Shown here piece by piece: positions 1-9,679 of a stretch of 64,000 nucleotides of DNA. Origin of the DNA: Thermomonas brevis (GTDB lineage Bacteria; Pseudomonadota; Gammaproteobacteria; Xanthomonadales; Xanthomonadaceae); the NCBI RefSeq assembly GCF_014395425.1, contig NZ_CP060711.1:744001-808000 (forward strand). Reading direction: 5' to 3'. The notes beneath the pieces were generated by a model. That model was not told the origin of the DNA. It did not search any database and was given only the letters and a program-made list of their open reading frames with translations. Every line of letters begins with the position of its first letter. Positions within the stretch are counted from its first letter, which is position 1. Position numbers and translations under genes: made by a program.

Positions 1-1805
1 CAGGTCGGCGCGCGGGTCGGCTCGTCGGCGGCAGAGGCCTCGACCGGTTCCGTCGCGGCGACCTGCGCAGAATCCACCGCCGCGGGCGCGTCGTCTTCCG
101 CTTCGACGCCGAACTCGATCGGCTCGTCGTCCTCCACCACCTCGTGCACGCGCGCGGCGGGCGCCTCCATGCTGGCGGCCAGCGCCTCGCTGTCGAACAT
201 GCTGCGCCGCGCCGGCGCCGCCGGCTTGCGGCGGCTGGCCAGCAGCCAGGCCAGCAGCGCCAGCACGACCACGCCGATGCCGCCCCACAGCCAGGGCGTG
301 GTGGCGCCCGATGCCGCATCGGCGGCGGGCGCGGGCTGCTGGGTCGTGGTCTTTGCAGCCGGCTGCGTCGCCGGCGCCTGCTGCTGCGCCTTGTTGGACT
401 CGGCCAGCCGCGCCTGCGCGGCGGCCAGCTCGCTGTCCTTCAGCGTGATCAGCTTCTGCTGTTCGTCCTTGAGTTTTTCCAGCGCGGCCAAGCGCTCCTT
501 CAACTCGCCGATCTCGGCCGACTTGGCCGCGATGTCCTCGTCGCGCTGACGCAATTCCTGCTGCAGCATGCTGCCCTCGCCACCGGCGCTGGTGCCGGAC
601 TTGGTTCCTGTGGCCTTGCCCGGCGCGGCCGGCGGCACGATCTGCAGCCTCGCTTCCTGGCGGCGTACCGGCGCGGCCGGCTTGGGTGGAGTGTTCGATG
701 CGGCGGTCGCGGCGGGCTTCGGCGCGGGCTTGTCCGCCGGCTTCGGCTTCGCTTCCACCGCGGTCGCGGCCGGCGTTTCCGGCTTGGCGGCGGGCGTCGC
801 CGGCTGCGCCGAGGCCACGGCCTCCGGCTGGCGCACCGCGCGCCGCGCCTGACGCCACTGGCGCATCTGCTGGCGCACCACCTGCGCGGCCTCGTCGGCG
901 CCGATCTTCGCCACTTCGTCCTGCGCCGGCACCCGCAGCACCGCGCCGCTGCGCAGGCGGTTGACGTCGTCGCCGAGGAAGGCGTCGGGATTGGCCTGCA
1001 ACAGCGCCAGCATGGTCTGGTCGAGGCTGAAGGCGCTGCGCAGGTCCAGGCCGCTGGCGATCTTCGACAGGGTTTCGCCCTGCTTGACCGGGCCGTACTG
1101 CATCGGCGACGGCGCCGCTTCGGCGGGCGGCGCGGGCATCGGCGCGGGCCGTGCCGGCGCAGGCGCCGGCGGCAACGGTTGCGGCGCGAAATCCGCGATG
1201 GGTGCGGGCGGCTCCGCAGGCGCGGGAGTCGGCGCCGGGACCGGCGGCGGCTCCACGGCGGCACGCGACGCGGGCGGCGGCGATGGATGGGCGGGCGGCG
1301 GCACCGGCGCGGAGGCGACCGCCACCGGCGACGCAGCCGGACGCTGCACCAGGTTCGGCGCCGAGGTCTGCGGCGCCTGCACCACCGGCGGCACCGCGGC
1401 GCCGGCCGTGTTCGGCGCGTCCACCAGCGCGGAGTATTCGCGCACCAGCCGGCCCGCGCCCCAATCGACTTCGATCAGGAAGTTGAGCATCGCCTGCTCG
1501 ACCGGCCGGATCGTGGTCACCCGGATGACCGGCCGGCCCTTGGCGTCGCTGCCCAGGCTGAACTGCAGGTCGGCGGCGACGCCGCTGGGCGGCGCCAGGC
1601 CGACCCGGCGGAACGTCTCCGGCGACGCCAGCCGCGCCTGCAGCGCGGCCAGCTCGCCCGGCGTGGTCGAGACGATGGGAATTTCCGCCAGCAGGGGCTG
1701 GTTGCGCTTGCTCTTGACCTGTATCTGTCCGAGGCCGAGCGCCCACGCGTTGCCCGCCGCCAGCAACAGCGCGGCTGCCACCGCTGTCCGCAATGTTCCG
1801 ATCAC
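1..1805 (-). CDS. fimV: FimV-like peptidoglycan-binding pilus assembly protein (3' end beyond window)
   Basis: FimV is an inner-membrane LysM protein needed for type IV pilus assembly and twitching and for polar organisation. The visible 601 codons show a signal peptide (about 1-22), the FimV N-terminal domain starting LGLGQIQVKSKRNQPLLAEI, a long Pro/Ala-rich spacer, a LysM-like segment (about 238-293, GPVKQGETLSKIA), a coiled coil, and one membrane segment (about 503-522) followed by an acidic cytoplasmic region. The start is GTG at 1803-1805, with GGAG five bases upstream; the nearby ATG is out of frame and stops at once. It lies 33 bp behind asd, the same order as asd-fimV in Pseudomonas. 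The C-terminal TPR region is outside the window. Confidence 0.92.
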   Translation of the reverse strand, partial: MIGTLRTAVAAALLLAAGNAWALGLGQIQVKSKRNQPLLAEIPIVSTTPGELAALQARLASPETFRRVGLAPPSGVAADLQFSLGSDAKGRPVIRVTTIRPVEQAMLNFLIEVDWGAGRLVREYSALVDAPNTAGAAVPPVVQAPQTSAPNLVQRPAASPVAVASAPVPPPAHPSPPPASRAAVEPPPVPAPTPAPAEPPAPIADFAPQPLPPAPAPARPAPMPAPPAEAAPSPMQYGPVKQGETLSKIASGLDLRSAFSLDQTMLALLQANPDAFLGDDVNRLRSGAVLRVPAQDEVAKIGADEAAQVVRQQMRQWRQARRAVRQPEAVASAQPATPAAKPETPAATAVEAKPKPADKPAPKPAATAASNTPPKPAAPVRRQEARLQIVPPAAPGKATGTKSGTSAGGEGSMLQQELRQRDEDIAAKSAEIGELKERLAALEKLKDEQQKLITLKDSELAAAQARLAESNKAQQQAPATQPAAKTTTQQPAPAADAASGATTPWLWGGIGVVVLALLAWLLASRRKPAAPARRSMFDSEALAASMEAPAARVHEVVEDDEPIEFGVEAEDDAPAAVDSAQVAATEPVEASAADEPTRAPT

Positions 1806-1838
1806 GTGCGCTCCATCCCCCGCCTTGGCGCTGCGACT

Positions 1839-2879
1839 CTAGCCGCGCGCGGCCTTCGGCGGCAAGCCTTCGGCCACCAGCAGCTCGGCGATCTGCACCG
1901 CGTTGAGCGCCGCACCCTTGCGGATGTTGTCGGCCACCACCCACAGGTCGAGGCCGCGCGGATGCGACAGATCCTCGCGAATGCGGCCCACGTAGACCGG
2001 ATCGGTGCCGGACGCGTGGGTCACCGGCGTCGGGTAGCCGCCGGGCTTGCGCTCGTCCACCACCTTCACGCCCGGCGCGGCGGCCAGCAGCGCGCGCGCC
2101 GCGTCCACCGTGACCTTCTCGCGGGTCTCGATGTGCACCGCCTCGGAATGGCCGTAGAACACCGGCACCCGCACCACGGTCGGGTTCACGCCGATGCTCT
2201 CGTCGCCGAGGATCTTGCGCGTCTCCCAGACCAGCTTCATCTCTTCCTTGGTGAAGCCGTTGTCCTGGAAGTCGTCGATCTGCGGGATCAGGTTGAAGGC
2301 GATCTGCACCTGGAACTTCGCAGGCGTGATGTCCTGGAAGCTCAGCAGCGCGGCGGTCTGCTTGCCGAGCTCCTCCATGCCGGAACGCCCGGCGCCGGAG
2401 GCCGACTGGTAGGTCGCCACGTTGATCCGCTCGATGCCGTATGCGCGGTGGATCGGCGCCAGCGCGACCATCAGCTGCATGGTCGAACAGTTGGGATTGG
2501 CGATGATTCCGCGCGGGCGCTGCTTCGCCGCGTCCGGATTCACCTCGCTGACCACCAGCGGCACGTCGTCGTCGTAGCGGAAGGTCGAGGAATTGTCGAT
2601 CACCACCGCGCCGGCGGCGGCGAACTTCGGCCCGTATTCCTTCGATACCGAACCGCCGGCGGAGAACAGCGCAATATCAATTGACGACGGATCGAACGTC
2701 GCCAGGTCGTGCACCAGCAGTTCTTCGTCGCCGAACGCCACCTTGCCACCGGCCGACCGCTCGCTGGCCAGCGCCACCACCGCGCTGGCGGGGAACTTGC
2801 GCTCGGCGAGGATCGACAGCATCGTCTCGCCCACCGCGCCGGTCGCGCCGACCACGGCCACCTTGTACTGATTGCTCAT
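1839..2879 (-). CDS. asd: aspartate-semialdehyde dehydrogenase
   Basis: Asd reduces aspartyl phosphate to aspartate semialdehyde with NADPH, the branch point to lysine/diaminopimelate, threonine and methionine. The 346-aa product is of normal family length. It has the N-terminal nucleotide loop VGATGAVGETML and the catalytic cysteine region IANPNCSTMQLMVAL. The start is the ATG at 2877-2879, which gives the conserved MSNQYKVAVVGATG start and has an AGG-rich Shine-Dalgarno; the open frame continues further upstream without homology. It sits between aroC and fimV on the same strand, so co-transcription is likely. Nothing odd was seen. Confidence 0.97.
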   Translation of the reverse strand: MSNQYKVAVVGATGAVGETMLSILAERKFPASAVVALASERSAGGKVAFGDEELLVHDLATFDPSSIDIALFSAGGSVSKEYGPKFAAAGAVVIDNSSTFRYDDDVPLVVSEVNPDAAKQRPRGIIANPNCSTMQLMVALAPIHRAYGIERINVATYQSASGAGRSGMEELGKQTAALLSFQDITPAKFQVQIAFNLIPQIDDFQDNGFTKEEMKLVWETRKILGDESIGVNPTVVRVPVFYGHSEAVHIETREKVTVDAARALLAAAPGVKVVDERKPGGYPTPVTHASGTDPVYVGRIREDLSHPRGLDLWVVADNIRKGAALNAVQIAELLVAEGLPPKAARG

Positions 2880-2995
2880 TGTTGCCTGCCTCGAAATTTG
2901 GATGCGGCGCATCGCAGCGCCTGCGGGGAATGGATTGCCTGCGTATCCCGCTGCGGCGCGCTGCTGCCCGTGGGGGCGAAGCCGGCGGCGCGCCG

Positions 2996-4105
2996 CTATC
3001 GTTTCGCGTCGGACATCGATTTCATGCCCGGAATGCGCGGGCCGATCTCGCCGACGTCGCCGCACTGCGCGCGGTGGCGCAGCGCCTGGTCCATCAGCAC
3101 CAGCGCCAGCATCGCCTCGCAGATCGGCGTCGCACGGATGCCGACGCAGGGATCGTGACGGCCGGTGGTGACCACGTCGACCACGTTGCCGTCCACGTCC
3201 AGCCCTTCCACCGGCAGGCGCAGGCTGGAGGTCGGCTTGAACGCCACCGACACGGAAACCTGCTGCCCGGTGGAAATGCCGCCGAGGATGCCGCCGGCGT
3301 GGTTGGACAGGAAACCATCCGGCGTCATCACGTCACGGTGGTGGCTGCCCTTCTGCGCCACGGACGCGAAGCCGTCGCCGATCTCCACGCCCTTGACCGC
3401 GTTGATCGACATCATCGCCACCGCCAGTTCGCCGTCGAGCTTGCCGTAGATCGGCTCGCCCCATCCCGGCGGCACGCCATCGGCCACCGCCATGACTTTC
3501 GCACCGACCGAATCGCCGGACTTGCGCAGCGCATCCATGTAGGTTTCGAGTTCCGGCACCTGCTCCGCGCAAGGCCAGAAGAACGGATTGCCTTCGACCG
3601 CGCTCCAGTCGTGCGCACGCGGCAGCACATCGCCGATCTGGGCCATGCAGCCGCGCACCGCGACCCCGCGCTGCGCCAGCCACTTCTTGGCGATGACGGC
3701 AGCGGCCACGCGCATCGTCGTCTCGCGCGCGCTGCTGCGCCCGCCGCCGCGCGGATCGCGGATGCCGTACTTCTGCCAGTAGGTGTAATCGGCATGGCCG
3801 GGGCGGAACTGCGCGGCGATCTTCGCGTAGTCCTTGCTGCGCTGGTCGGTGTTGCGGATCAGCAGCGCGATCGGCGTGCCGGTGGTGATGCCTTCATACA
3901 CGCCGCTGAGGATTTCGACCTCGTCCGCTTCGTGCCGCGCCGAGGTGTGACGGGTCTTGCCGGTGGCGCGCCGCGCGAGGTCATGCGCGAAGTCCTCCGG
4001 CGCGATGGCGATGCCGGGCGGGCAGCCGTCGAGGACGCAGCCGATGGCCGGCCCGTGCGATTCGCCGAAGGTGGTGACGCGCAGCAGGTGGCCGAAGGTG
4101 TTCAA
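2996..4105 (-). CDS. aroC: chorismate synthase
   Basis: AroC converts EPSP to chorismate, the last step of the shikimate pathway, using reduced FMN. The 369-aa product has the family signatures [13 protein letters not shown] near the N terminus and [10 protein letters not shown] in the middle. Homologues begin a few residues before NTFG, so I chose TTG at 4103-4105 (GGAA upstream). In-frame ATGs exist at 4174 and 4159 but would add a leader unlike the family. Gene order aroC-asd-fimV suggests one transcription unit; 116 bp separate aroC from asd. Chorismate is also the substrate of the mutase domain fused to UbiT at 62 kb. Confidence 0.95.
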   Translation of the reverse strand: MNTFGHLLRVTTFGESHGPAIGCVLDGCPPGIAIAPEDFAHDLARRATGKTRHTSARHEADEVEILSGVYEGITTGTPIALLIRNTDQRSKDYAKIAAQFRPGHADYTYWQKYGIRDPRGGGRSSARETTMRVAAAVIAKKWLAQRGVAVRGCMAQIGDVLPRAHDWSAVEGNPFFWPCAEQVPELETYMDALRKSGDSVGAKVMAVADGVPPGWGEPIYGKLDGELAVAMMSINAVKGVEIGDGFASVAQKGSHHRDVMTPDGFLSNHAGGILGGISTGQQVSVSVAFKPTSSLRLPVEGLDVDGNVVDVVTTGRHDPCVGIRATPICEAMLALVLMDQALRHRAQCGDVGEIGPRIPGMKSMSDAKR

Positions 4106-4618
4106 GGACGTTCCGCAATCCGGTTTGGTTGCAGGTGAGACGGGTTTACCGCTGCGCATGCGGCAATGCAGCAAATGTAACAGCTATGACGAGCAGCAGG
4201 GAGGGCTCGCGCAGACAAGCGTGCCGAACCGAGCATGCCCCTTGTGCTTTCCTCTAAATGTCCCTGCACCTTTGTTTGTAGGTTCGGAAGCTCATGCCCT
4301 GTCGTGAGCACCCGACCTTACACCTGAGTTAGAAGCGCGATCCTTTTGCGCCTTCTGTACGCGGTTTCGCACGGATGATCGTTGCCATTTAGTGCATCCC
4401 TGCTTGCATGGGAACTGCGATCGGCTGGTCGGAGATAGCCTGGTGAACCGCCGTAGTGATCCGGGGGTCCTTGTTGCATGGCTTAGATCACGGACCAGCC
4501 GATCGCTTCAACCACAGACAGGACGGTTCCAGCTTTGCCAATCACATGATTGTCGAATCCGATTTTTCATACACGTTTTTTCTTTGGCGAACTGCAAGCC
4601 AACAGAAGAAGGAGAAAA
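4106..4618. other. intergenic region at left border of the Rhs island
   Basis: About 510 bases of lower GC than the flanking core genes. Small open frames exist on the plus strand (for example 4392-4622) but none has a convincing start, codon use or recognisable product. The only clear structure is the inverted repeat at 4417-4506. Confidence 0.5.
4417..4506. repeat. 14-bp perfect inverted repeat with 62-bp spacer
   Basis: GCGATCGGCTGGTC at 4417-4430 is exactly complementary to GACCAGCCGATCGC at 4493-4506. A second, 6-bp pair (GTGATC at 4456-4461, GATCAC at 4486-4491) nests inside it. An RNA from either strand could fold into a long hairpin. It could be a remnant of a mobile element border, a structured RNA or an attachment-type site; I do not recognise it. 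Confidence 0.6.
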
Positions 4619-4966
4619 TTAGCATTCCGGGCAGAGCACCAAATACAAACCCCGCCCCCCCCCTTTAACAAGGCCGACAAGATCAAATAAAATAGTAGAC
4701 GATACCAATAGCGTCATTGTCGCCCATATTAAGAGCCCTGAAAATTTAGTTACCATAATAACCAATAACGCAATAAGCCAAGCAAAACACGCAATAGAAG
4801 CCGCATATACGACCCAACTAATGGCGTTACTCATCGCCGGTCTCATTACCAAAGAATGACCGAGAAATGAAAGCATAGAGTTACTCGAGACTTCCGTGAC
4901 TTTCAAATAAAGAAGCGGCGTCAACAAGATAATCAGAATGCCAATGGTTGCCCTTATGACTTTCAT
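4619..4966 (-). CDS. small membrane protein, candidate immunity protein of the Rhs toxin
   Basis: 115 residues with three predicted membrane segments (about 5-22, 48-72 and 78-98); no family recognised. It starts six bases after the rhs stop codon, and its Shine-Dalgarno (GAGG) overlaps that stop, so translation is probably coupled. This position and size are typical of immunity genes of polymorphic toxins, and a membrane location would fit a toxin acting on the membrane; both are inference. Near the 3' end the coding strand has a run of nine G (4655-4663), so the last 20 residues (GGGRGLYLVLCPEC) may reflect slippage or a recent frame change. Confidence 0.7.
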   Translation of the reverse strand: MKVIRATIGILIILLTPLLYLKVTEVSSNSMLSFLGHSLVMRPAMSNAISWVVYAASIACFAWLIALLVIMVTKFSGLLIWATMTLLVSSTILFDLVGLVKGGGRGLYLVLCPEC

Positions 4967-4972
4967 AAGCCC

Positions 4973-7900
4973 TCATTGTGTGCAATTGCAATTTTCTATT
5001 GTTGCAGGCGTCGCTAACGCGCCTTTCGCTTCGAAATCTATATTAGTGACCTTGGTCCCTTTCGAGGTAAATTTCCCTTTGGCAATACCTGCCGTGACAC
5101 TGCCATTGGCAGAGCCAATTCCGCCGCTAGACTTGAAACGCAAAACGCCAAGCAAGCTATTAGCTGATGGGGTCGGGGTGCCATCTCCCATCTCAACGCT
5201 GCCGATCAGCACCACGTTCGGTAGAATATTTGCATCAACTCCAAATTCCTTTTTCCATCCCGACACAATCGCACTCACCCTCTTCCCTGCCACACAATCA
5301 CTTTTCAAGTCCAGCTTCAAATTACTGATTGAGAACGCGGATATTTTCTTTACGCCCAGCGATACCTCGCCAAATAAGAAATCCCCCTTCCACTTGACCA
5401 AGCCCGTTGGATCACTGAACCCAAGTGGATTATTTGAAGTATAAGCGAACGTGCTAATCCCGCCATTCAATCCAATCTGGTCGCTCTCAACATAGCGTCC
5501 AGTGTTGGGGTCGTAATCGCGGAAGTAGTTGTAGTTGAGCCCAGCGGCTTGGTCGTACCGCTGTCCCGGATAACGCAGATCGAAGTCAAAGACTATGCCA
5601 TCGTTGTCCGAATCCTGATTGGGCGGCGTATTGCCAAACGCTTCGCCGGTGATGGACCACATCCAGATCGGCACATCGCGCACACCATCGATAATGACGC
5701 GTGGCGTACCGAGGTGATCTGGCTCAATGTAATGCAACTGCTGGTTTGCACCTGACCCCGCCAACACACCCACGGGCAGATCACCGAACCACAACATCTG
5801 CTGCTTGGGCGCGCCACTGGTGTCGTACTCTCCCAGCAAATGACCGGCCTCGTCATACGCGAAGTAGGCACTGTCCGTATCGAGGTAGGCACGGGTCTGT
5901 TCGCCTTTCGCGTTGTACTCGTATTGCCGAGTGACGATACCGTTTGCCTTGACCTGTGTCATACGTCCGCTGTTGTCATACACGAATTGCCGCGCGTTGC
6001 CTCCAATCTTCATCGTGTTGCCCGAGGCGTCATAGGTCCGTACCACCGCTCCCACTTTGTCCAAGTGGTGTCCGCCTGTGGAATAGGTATAGGCTGTGGT
6101 CACACCAGCAGTGATCACGCTCGTGCGGTTGCCCGTCTCATCGTAGGCGTAGGTCTCGATCGGCGTCCCGGTCGGACCGTCCATGACCTGATTCAGACGG
6201 TTCAGGGCGTCATAGCTGTACTGGGCTAGGCTCTGGGTTCGCGCGCCGTTCTGCAACATTGCCAGGTTGTCCACCGCATCGAAGCCATAGCCCAGCGACA
6301 AGCCGCCTGTTTGTGCGTCATGCACAGCATCCGGCTGGTAGTTGCGGTTCAAGTTACGCAACAGAATGCGCCCGTTACCGTACTGCCAACCTGTCGCCGG
6401 GCCGAACGGCGCATAGGTGACACCGGTCAGGACAACCTGCCGGGCACCGCCTGCGGGGGTGATGCCCAGCTCCACTACTTGTCCGTTGGCGTCGTAAATC
6501 GCGTCCTGCACCGCACCATCCGGGTAGGTCGTGGAGATCGGCCGGCCATAGCTGTCATACCCGTACTGCGTGGTGAACACAACGTCATTGGTGGTTTGCA
6601 CCTTGCGGGTCAGCTCGCCGAAGCGGTTGTAGCAGTAACGCGTGGTGCCGCTAGGATCGTTGAAGCCGGAGAGCCGACCTTTGTTCGAGCGTTCCCCCGT
6701 CTGGCAGACGGCGCTGTTGGCGCTGTCGTAGAAGTACTTCCGCGTAGGCCCAGTGATCTGAACCACGCGGTTCAATGCGTCGTAGGCATAGGTCTGCACC
6801 TTGCCGCGCGCATCGGTCTGGCTGTTGCGGTTGCCGGCGCCGTCGTAGCCATACTGCGTAATGCCGGTGTCCGCGCTGGTCAGCTGGGTCAAATCGCCAA
6901 GGCCATTGTAGGCGTAATCGGTGTTCACCCCCTTTGGATCGGTGACACGGGTCAGGTTGTCTTGCGCGTCGTAGGTGAACTGCGTCTGCGCTTCGATACC
7001 GCCCACGTCCTGCAAGGTGGCAACCAGTCGGTTCAACGGATCGTAGACGTTAGCGGTCTGGCGACCGAGGGCATCAGTGGTGGACGTGGCGTTGGCGTTG
7101 GCGTTGGCGTCGTAGGCGTAGCCCGTTGCATGGCCGTAGGCGTCGGCCTGCGATTGCAGGCGACCCAGTTCGTCGTACACGCGCGACAGGCGACGGGTCA
7201 ACGTGCCGCTGGGATCGCGGGTGTCTTCCTTGATCCGGTTGCCGGCGTTGTCCAGCGTGTAGCGGATGCGGTTACCGGCATTGTCGTCGATGCCGATGAG
7301 GCGCTGGGCCGCATCGTAGTGATAGACGGTGTAGCTGCCATCCGACTGGGTAACGCGCTTCACCAGTCCGGTGGGCCAGTAGGCGATGCGAGTGATGCGA
7401 GACTCCGCATCCGAACCGCCGCGCACCTTGCGTAGGATTAGCTGTCCGCGTTGGTCATAGCGCAGATCGGTGATGACGCTGTTTGGATCCTTGACGGCTA
7501 ACGGACGGCCCGCACCGTCGTAGGAGAGCGTTTCAGTCACATGTCCTAGTGCATTGGTGACCTTCCACAAGTCGCCCTTGCGGTGCGGGCAAGTGGAGGG
7601 CGCAGCCGCACAACTCGCATCGTCGCTGGCGTAGTACGTATACGAAGTGGTGTCAGCGGCATCAGTGCGCGCGCCATCCACCGACAACACCAGGCCCACT
7701 AGTGGGCATGTCCCAGCTGTCACGTCCGCCTGTTCGCAGTAAATCGTGGTCGTGGTACGGGAATTCGTGGAAACAGGGTCTGTTTTTGTTGCAGTCAGGA
7801 CCTGGCCGCGGGCGTTGTAAGACCTACTATCTTTTGAGGCGATGTTGCCATCGGCGTCCAAAATAGTTTGCTCTAGCCACCTACCTACCCTATCCCTGAT

Positions 7901-9679
7901 CGTACTAACAGTTCGTTGTTCAGCCGCCCCATATGCGGTAACGGTAGAACTGAGCTGGGCATTGCTGTAGTTGTAGCGCGTCTGAATTCCTGCGATATCC
8001 GTATATGTCAATGGGCGACCAGATGCATCATATGACCAAGTCTCAACCCCGTTCTGATCGCTTATCGAAAGTGGTTTCCGCCAATTGCTTCCGCCGTAGT
8101 TGTAAGTACGAATGCTGCCATGCATATCGCGCAAAACAGTACTATTTTGACTAACGTAGCTCAGTTCAGTTGTTTCAGTTGGACCGTTAGCGCCATGAAG
8201 TACGCTTTTTACAACTCGTCCATATCCATCGTACTCAAAAGTGCCATACCGATCACCAGATTCATAAGTAATACCTGTTAGCAAGCCTAAGCTTCCAGTA
8301 GGCGCCAAGTCAGGTTCATCATAATGGTATTTCTTTATCAAGCCGCCGCCAGAATCGACTTCCGTTAAGTTCCCTCTCTCGTCACGCCGATAGCTAATCA
8401 ACTGGCCATCCGGAAGGGAAATAGCCGAAAGTCGACCATCTTCATACTCGAACGCAATTGATCGACCCGTAAAATCTACGGCACGAGCAAGCTGCTTGGG
8501 GCTCACATCGGGGGCATACTCAAGAACGACATTTCTCGTCGGGTCCGCCTGATATGTTCTAGAAGTCAGATATCCATCGCTTCCAAAAATACTTTCGCTA
8601 CCATCTTCTGCTAAAAACCTATACTCCCCGGACGAAAGGCGCTCAATGTAAGTATTCTGGCTACCCTGAATTCGAAATAGATTGGTACCGACGGCTTCCA
8701 GCGGAGAATAATACCCATCTTCACTTATCAGCATAGTCGCATCTGCGGCTATTCTGGTCTGAAACGAATGTGTCCAACCATGCCCAACCCCATCAGCGTA
8801 ACTCACCTGGCGGAGCGAATGATAAAAACGAGAGAAACTCTGCCCTGCAAAAGTAAAATCAGTTTCAATTCGTGACTTATCGCCGGATGATGGGTGGCAG
8901 GGATGTCCCACTTGACATGAGGGACGCTGTCGAATGCGCACTTGGACTGGCACTTCGCCATACCTTTGGCACCATTCTCCAGAATCATAAACCTGCTGCC
9001 ATCTCGGATCATAATCAGGCGGGTCGTTATAGCTGACCCGATACGGATATAGGTAAAACTGAGCCGGGCAAGTAAAGCGCTGAGTCTTACTGATATAAAA
9101 ATTTCTGACTGGCGCGGGAACTCCGTCGCAAACAATATGCGATACAACTCGTCGAGTGAGATTATGATCAGGATTGTTGAAACTTATCCAGCGCTCTTCA
9201 ACACCCACGGAGGACATCTCCGAAACAACGTAAGATCCCGCATTTAGATTCATGCTTTCAATTTCACAGTACCCAGCAACTGCTTGAGTTTCCCATTCTA
9301 CAATTGAAGCAATCGCTTCCTGCTCTGAAGAACACCCCTCCTCACATACACCTATTGAGGAAAAAACTAGCGGCTGGACCGACGCAGGAGCTGATGTTTG
9401 CTCAGCCCGATAACGCCGAAGAACAGTATCTCCGCCATAGTACTCTGTACCTACAAACTTGATTTGCGACCATATATTCCATATATCAGGCCACTGCCGT
9501 ATGACCTCTTCAGCTTGCTCCACAGTCGGATAGCAAGTTTGAGCATCAAGGCAGAAATCATTCGCGCTTGGAGGAGCACTTGGAGGCAAGCCTTGTGAGT
9601 GCAGTGGCTGCATCCAAAATAGCAACATACTCATTCCTAGTACTTTCCAGAATGAAGCAAGAATTTGATTGCTTACCAT
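4973..9679 (-). CDS. secreted Rhs/YD-repeat protein with variable C-terminal domain
   Basis: 1568 residues. Order: signal peptide (about 1-29, ending HSQG), a cysteine-containing N-terminal region, a DUF6531-like segment (about 255-330, FTFAGQSFSRFYHS), many YD repeats of the type GRxxxxxYDxxGN (about 380-1380), then the Rhs core YFRDYDPNTGRYVESDQIGL ending in DPTGL near 1427, and about 140 residues of unrecognised Gly/Ser/Thr-rich sequence. This is the architecture of polymorphic toxins whose C terminus is the effector. The start ATG at 9679 has a strong AGGGGTG ribosome site. Base composition is lower in GC than the core genes, mostly at both ends of the gene, suggesting transfer. No VgrG, PAAR or TcB/TcC partner is in the window. 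Confidence 0.9.
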   Translation of the reverse strand: MVSNQILASFWKVLGMSMLLFWMQPLHSQGLPPSAPPSANDFCLDAQTCYPTVEQAEEVIRQWPDIWNIWSQIKFVGTEYYGGDTVLRRYRAEQTSAPASVQPLVFSSIGVCEEGCSSEQEAIASIVEWETQAVAGYCEIESMNLNAGSYVVSEMSSVGVEERWISFNNPDHNLTRRVVSHIVCDGVPAPVRNFYISKTQRFTCPAQFYLYPYRVSYNDPPDYDPRWQQVYDSGEWCQRYGEVPVQVRIRQRPSCQVGHPCHPSSGDKSRIETDFTFAGQSFSRFYHSLRQVSYADGVGHGWTHSFQTRIAADATMLISEDGYYSPLEAVGTNLFRIQGSQNTYIERLSSGEYRFLAEDGSESIFGSDGYLTSRTYQADPTRNVVLEYAPDVSPKQLARAVDFTGRSIAFEYEDGRLSAISLPDGQLISYRRDERGNLTEVDSGGGLIKKYHYDEPDLAPTGSLGLLTGITYESGDRYGTFEYDGYGRVVKSVLHGANGPTETTELSYVSQNSTVLRDMHGSIRTYNYGGSNWRKPLSISDQNGVETWSYDASGRPLTYTDIAGIQTRYNYSNAQLSSTVTAYGAAEQRTVSTIRDRVGRWLEQTILDADGNIASKDSRSYNARGQVLTATKTDPVSTNSRTTTTIYCEQADVTAGTCPLVGLVLSVDGARTDAADTTSYTYYASDDASCAAAPSTCPHRKGDLWKVTNALGHVTETLSYDGAGRPLAVKDPNSVITDLRYDQRGQLILRKVRGGSDAESRITRIAYWPTGLVKRVTQSDGSYTVYHYDAAQRLIGIDDNAGNRIRYTLDNAGNRIKEDTRDPSGTLTRRLSRVYDELGRLQSQADAYGHATGYAYDANANANATSTTDALGRQTANVYDPLNRLVATLQDVGGIEAQTQFTYDAQDNLTRVTDPKGVNTDYAYNGLGDLTQLTSADTGITQYGYDGAGNRNSQTDARGKVQTYAYDALNRVVQITGPTRKYFYDSANSAVCQTGERSNKGRLSGFNDPSGTTRYCYNRFGELTRKVQTTNDVVFTTQYGYDSYGRPISTTYPDGAVQDAIYDANGQVVELGITPAGGARQVVLTGVTYAPFGPATGWQYGNGRILLRNLNRNYQPDAVHDAQTGGLSLGYGFDAVDNLAMLQNGARTQSLAQYSYDALNRLNQVMDGPTGTPIETYAYDETGNRTSVITAGVTTAYTYSTGGHHLDKVGAVVRTYDASGNTMKIGGNARQFVYDNSGRMTQVKANGIVTRQYEYNAKGEQTRAYLDTDSAYFAYDEAGHLLGEYDTSGAPKQQMLWFGDLPVGVLAGSGANQQLHYIEPDHLGTPRVIIDGVRDVPIWMWSITGEAFGNTPPNQDSDNDGIVFDFDLRYPGQRYDQAAGLNYNYFRDYDPNTGRYVESDQIGLNGGISTFAYTSNNPLGFSDPTGLVKWKGDFLFGEVSLGVKKISAFSISNLKLDLKSDCVAGKRVSAIVSGWKKEFGVDANILPNVVLIGSVEMGDGTPTPSANSLLGVLRFKSSGGIGSANGSVTAGIAKGKFTSKGTKVTNIDFEAKGALATPATIENCNCTQ
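7087..7111. repeat. short hexanucleotide repeat inside rhs
   Basis: Four consecutive copies of GTTGGC-type units encode alternating Asn-Ala residues (DANANANA) within one YD repeat. Such a tract could change length in steps of two residues without breaking the frame. Confidence 0.6.

Noticed and set aside
144..2684. 846-residue plus-strand open frame
   Set aside because: Antisense to fimV and asd; Arg/His-rich composition typical of the reverse frame of high-GC genes.
4450..4480. Short similarity to a 23S rRNA stretch (GTGATCCGGxGGT)
   Set aside because: The match is about a dozen bases and does not continue on either side; not an rRNA fragment.
4392..4668. Two small plus-strand frames in the island border
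   Set aside because: They overlap each other, have no ribosome site or homology and contain the inverted repeat.
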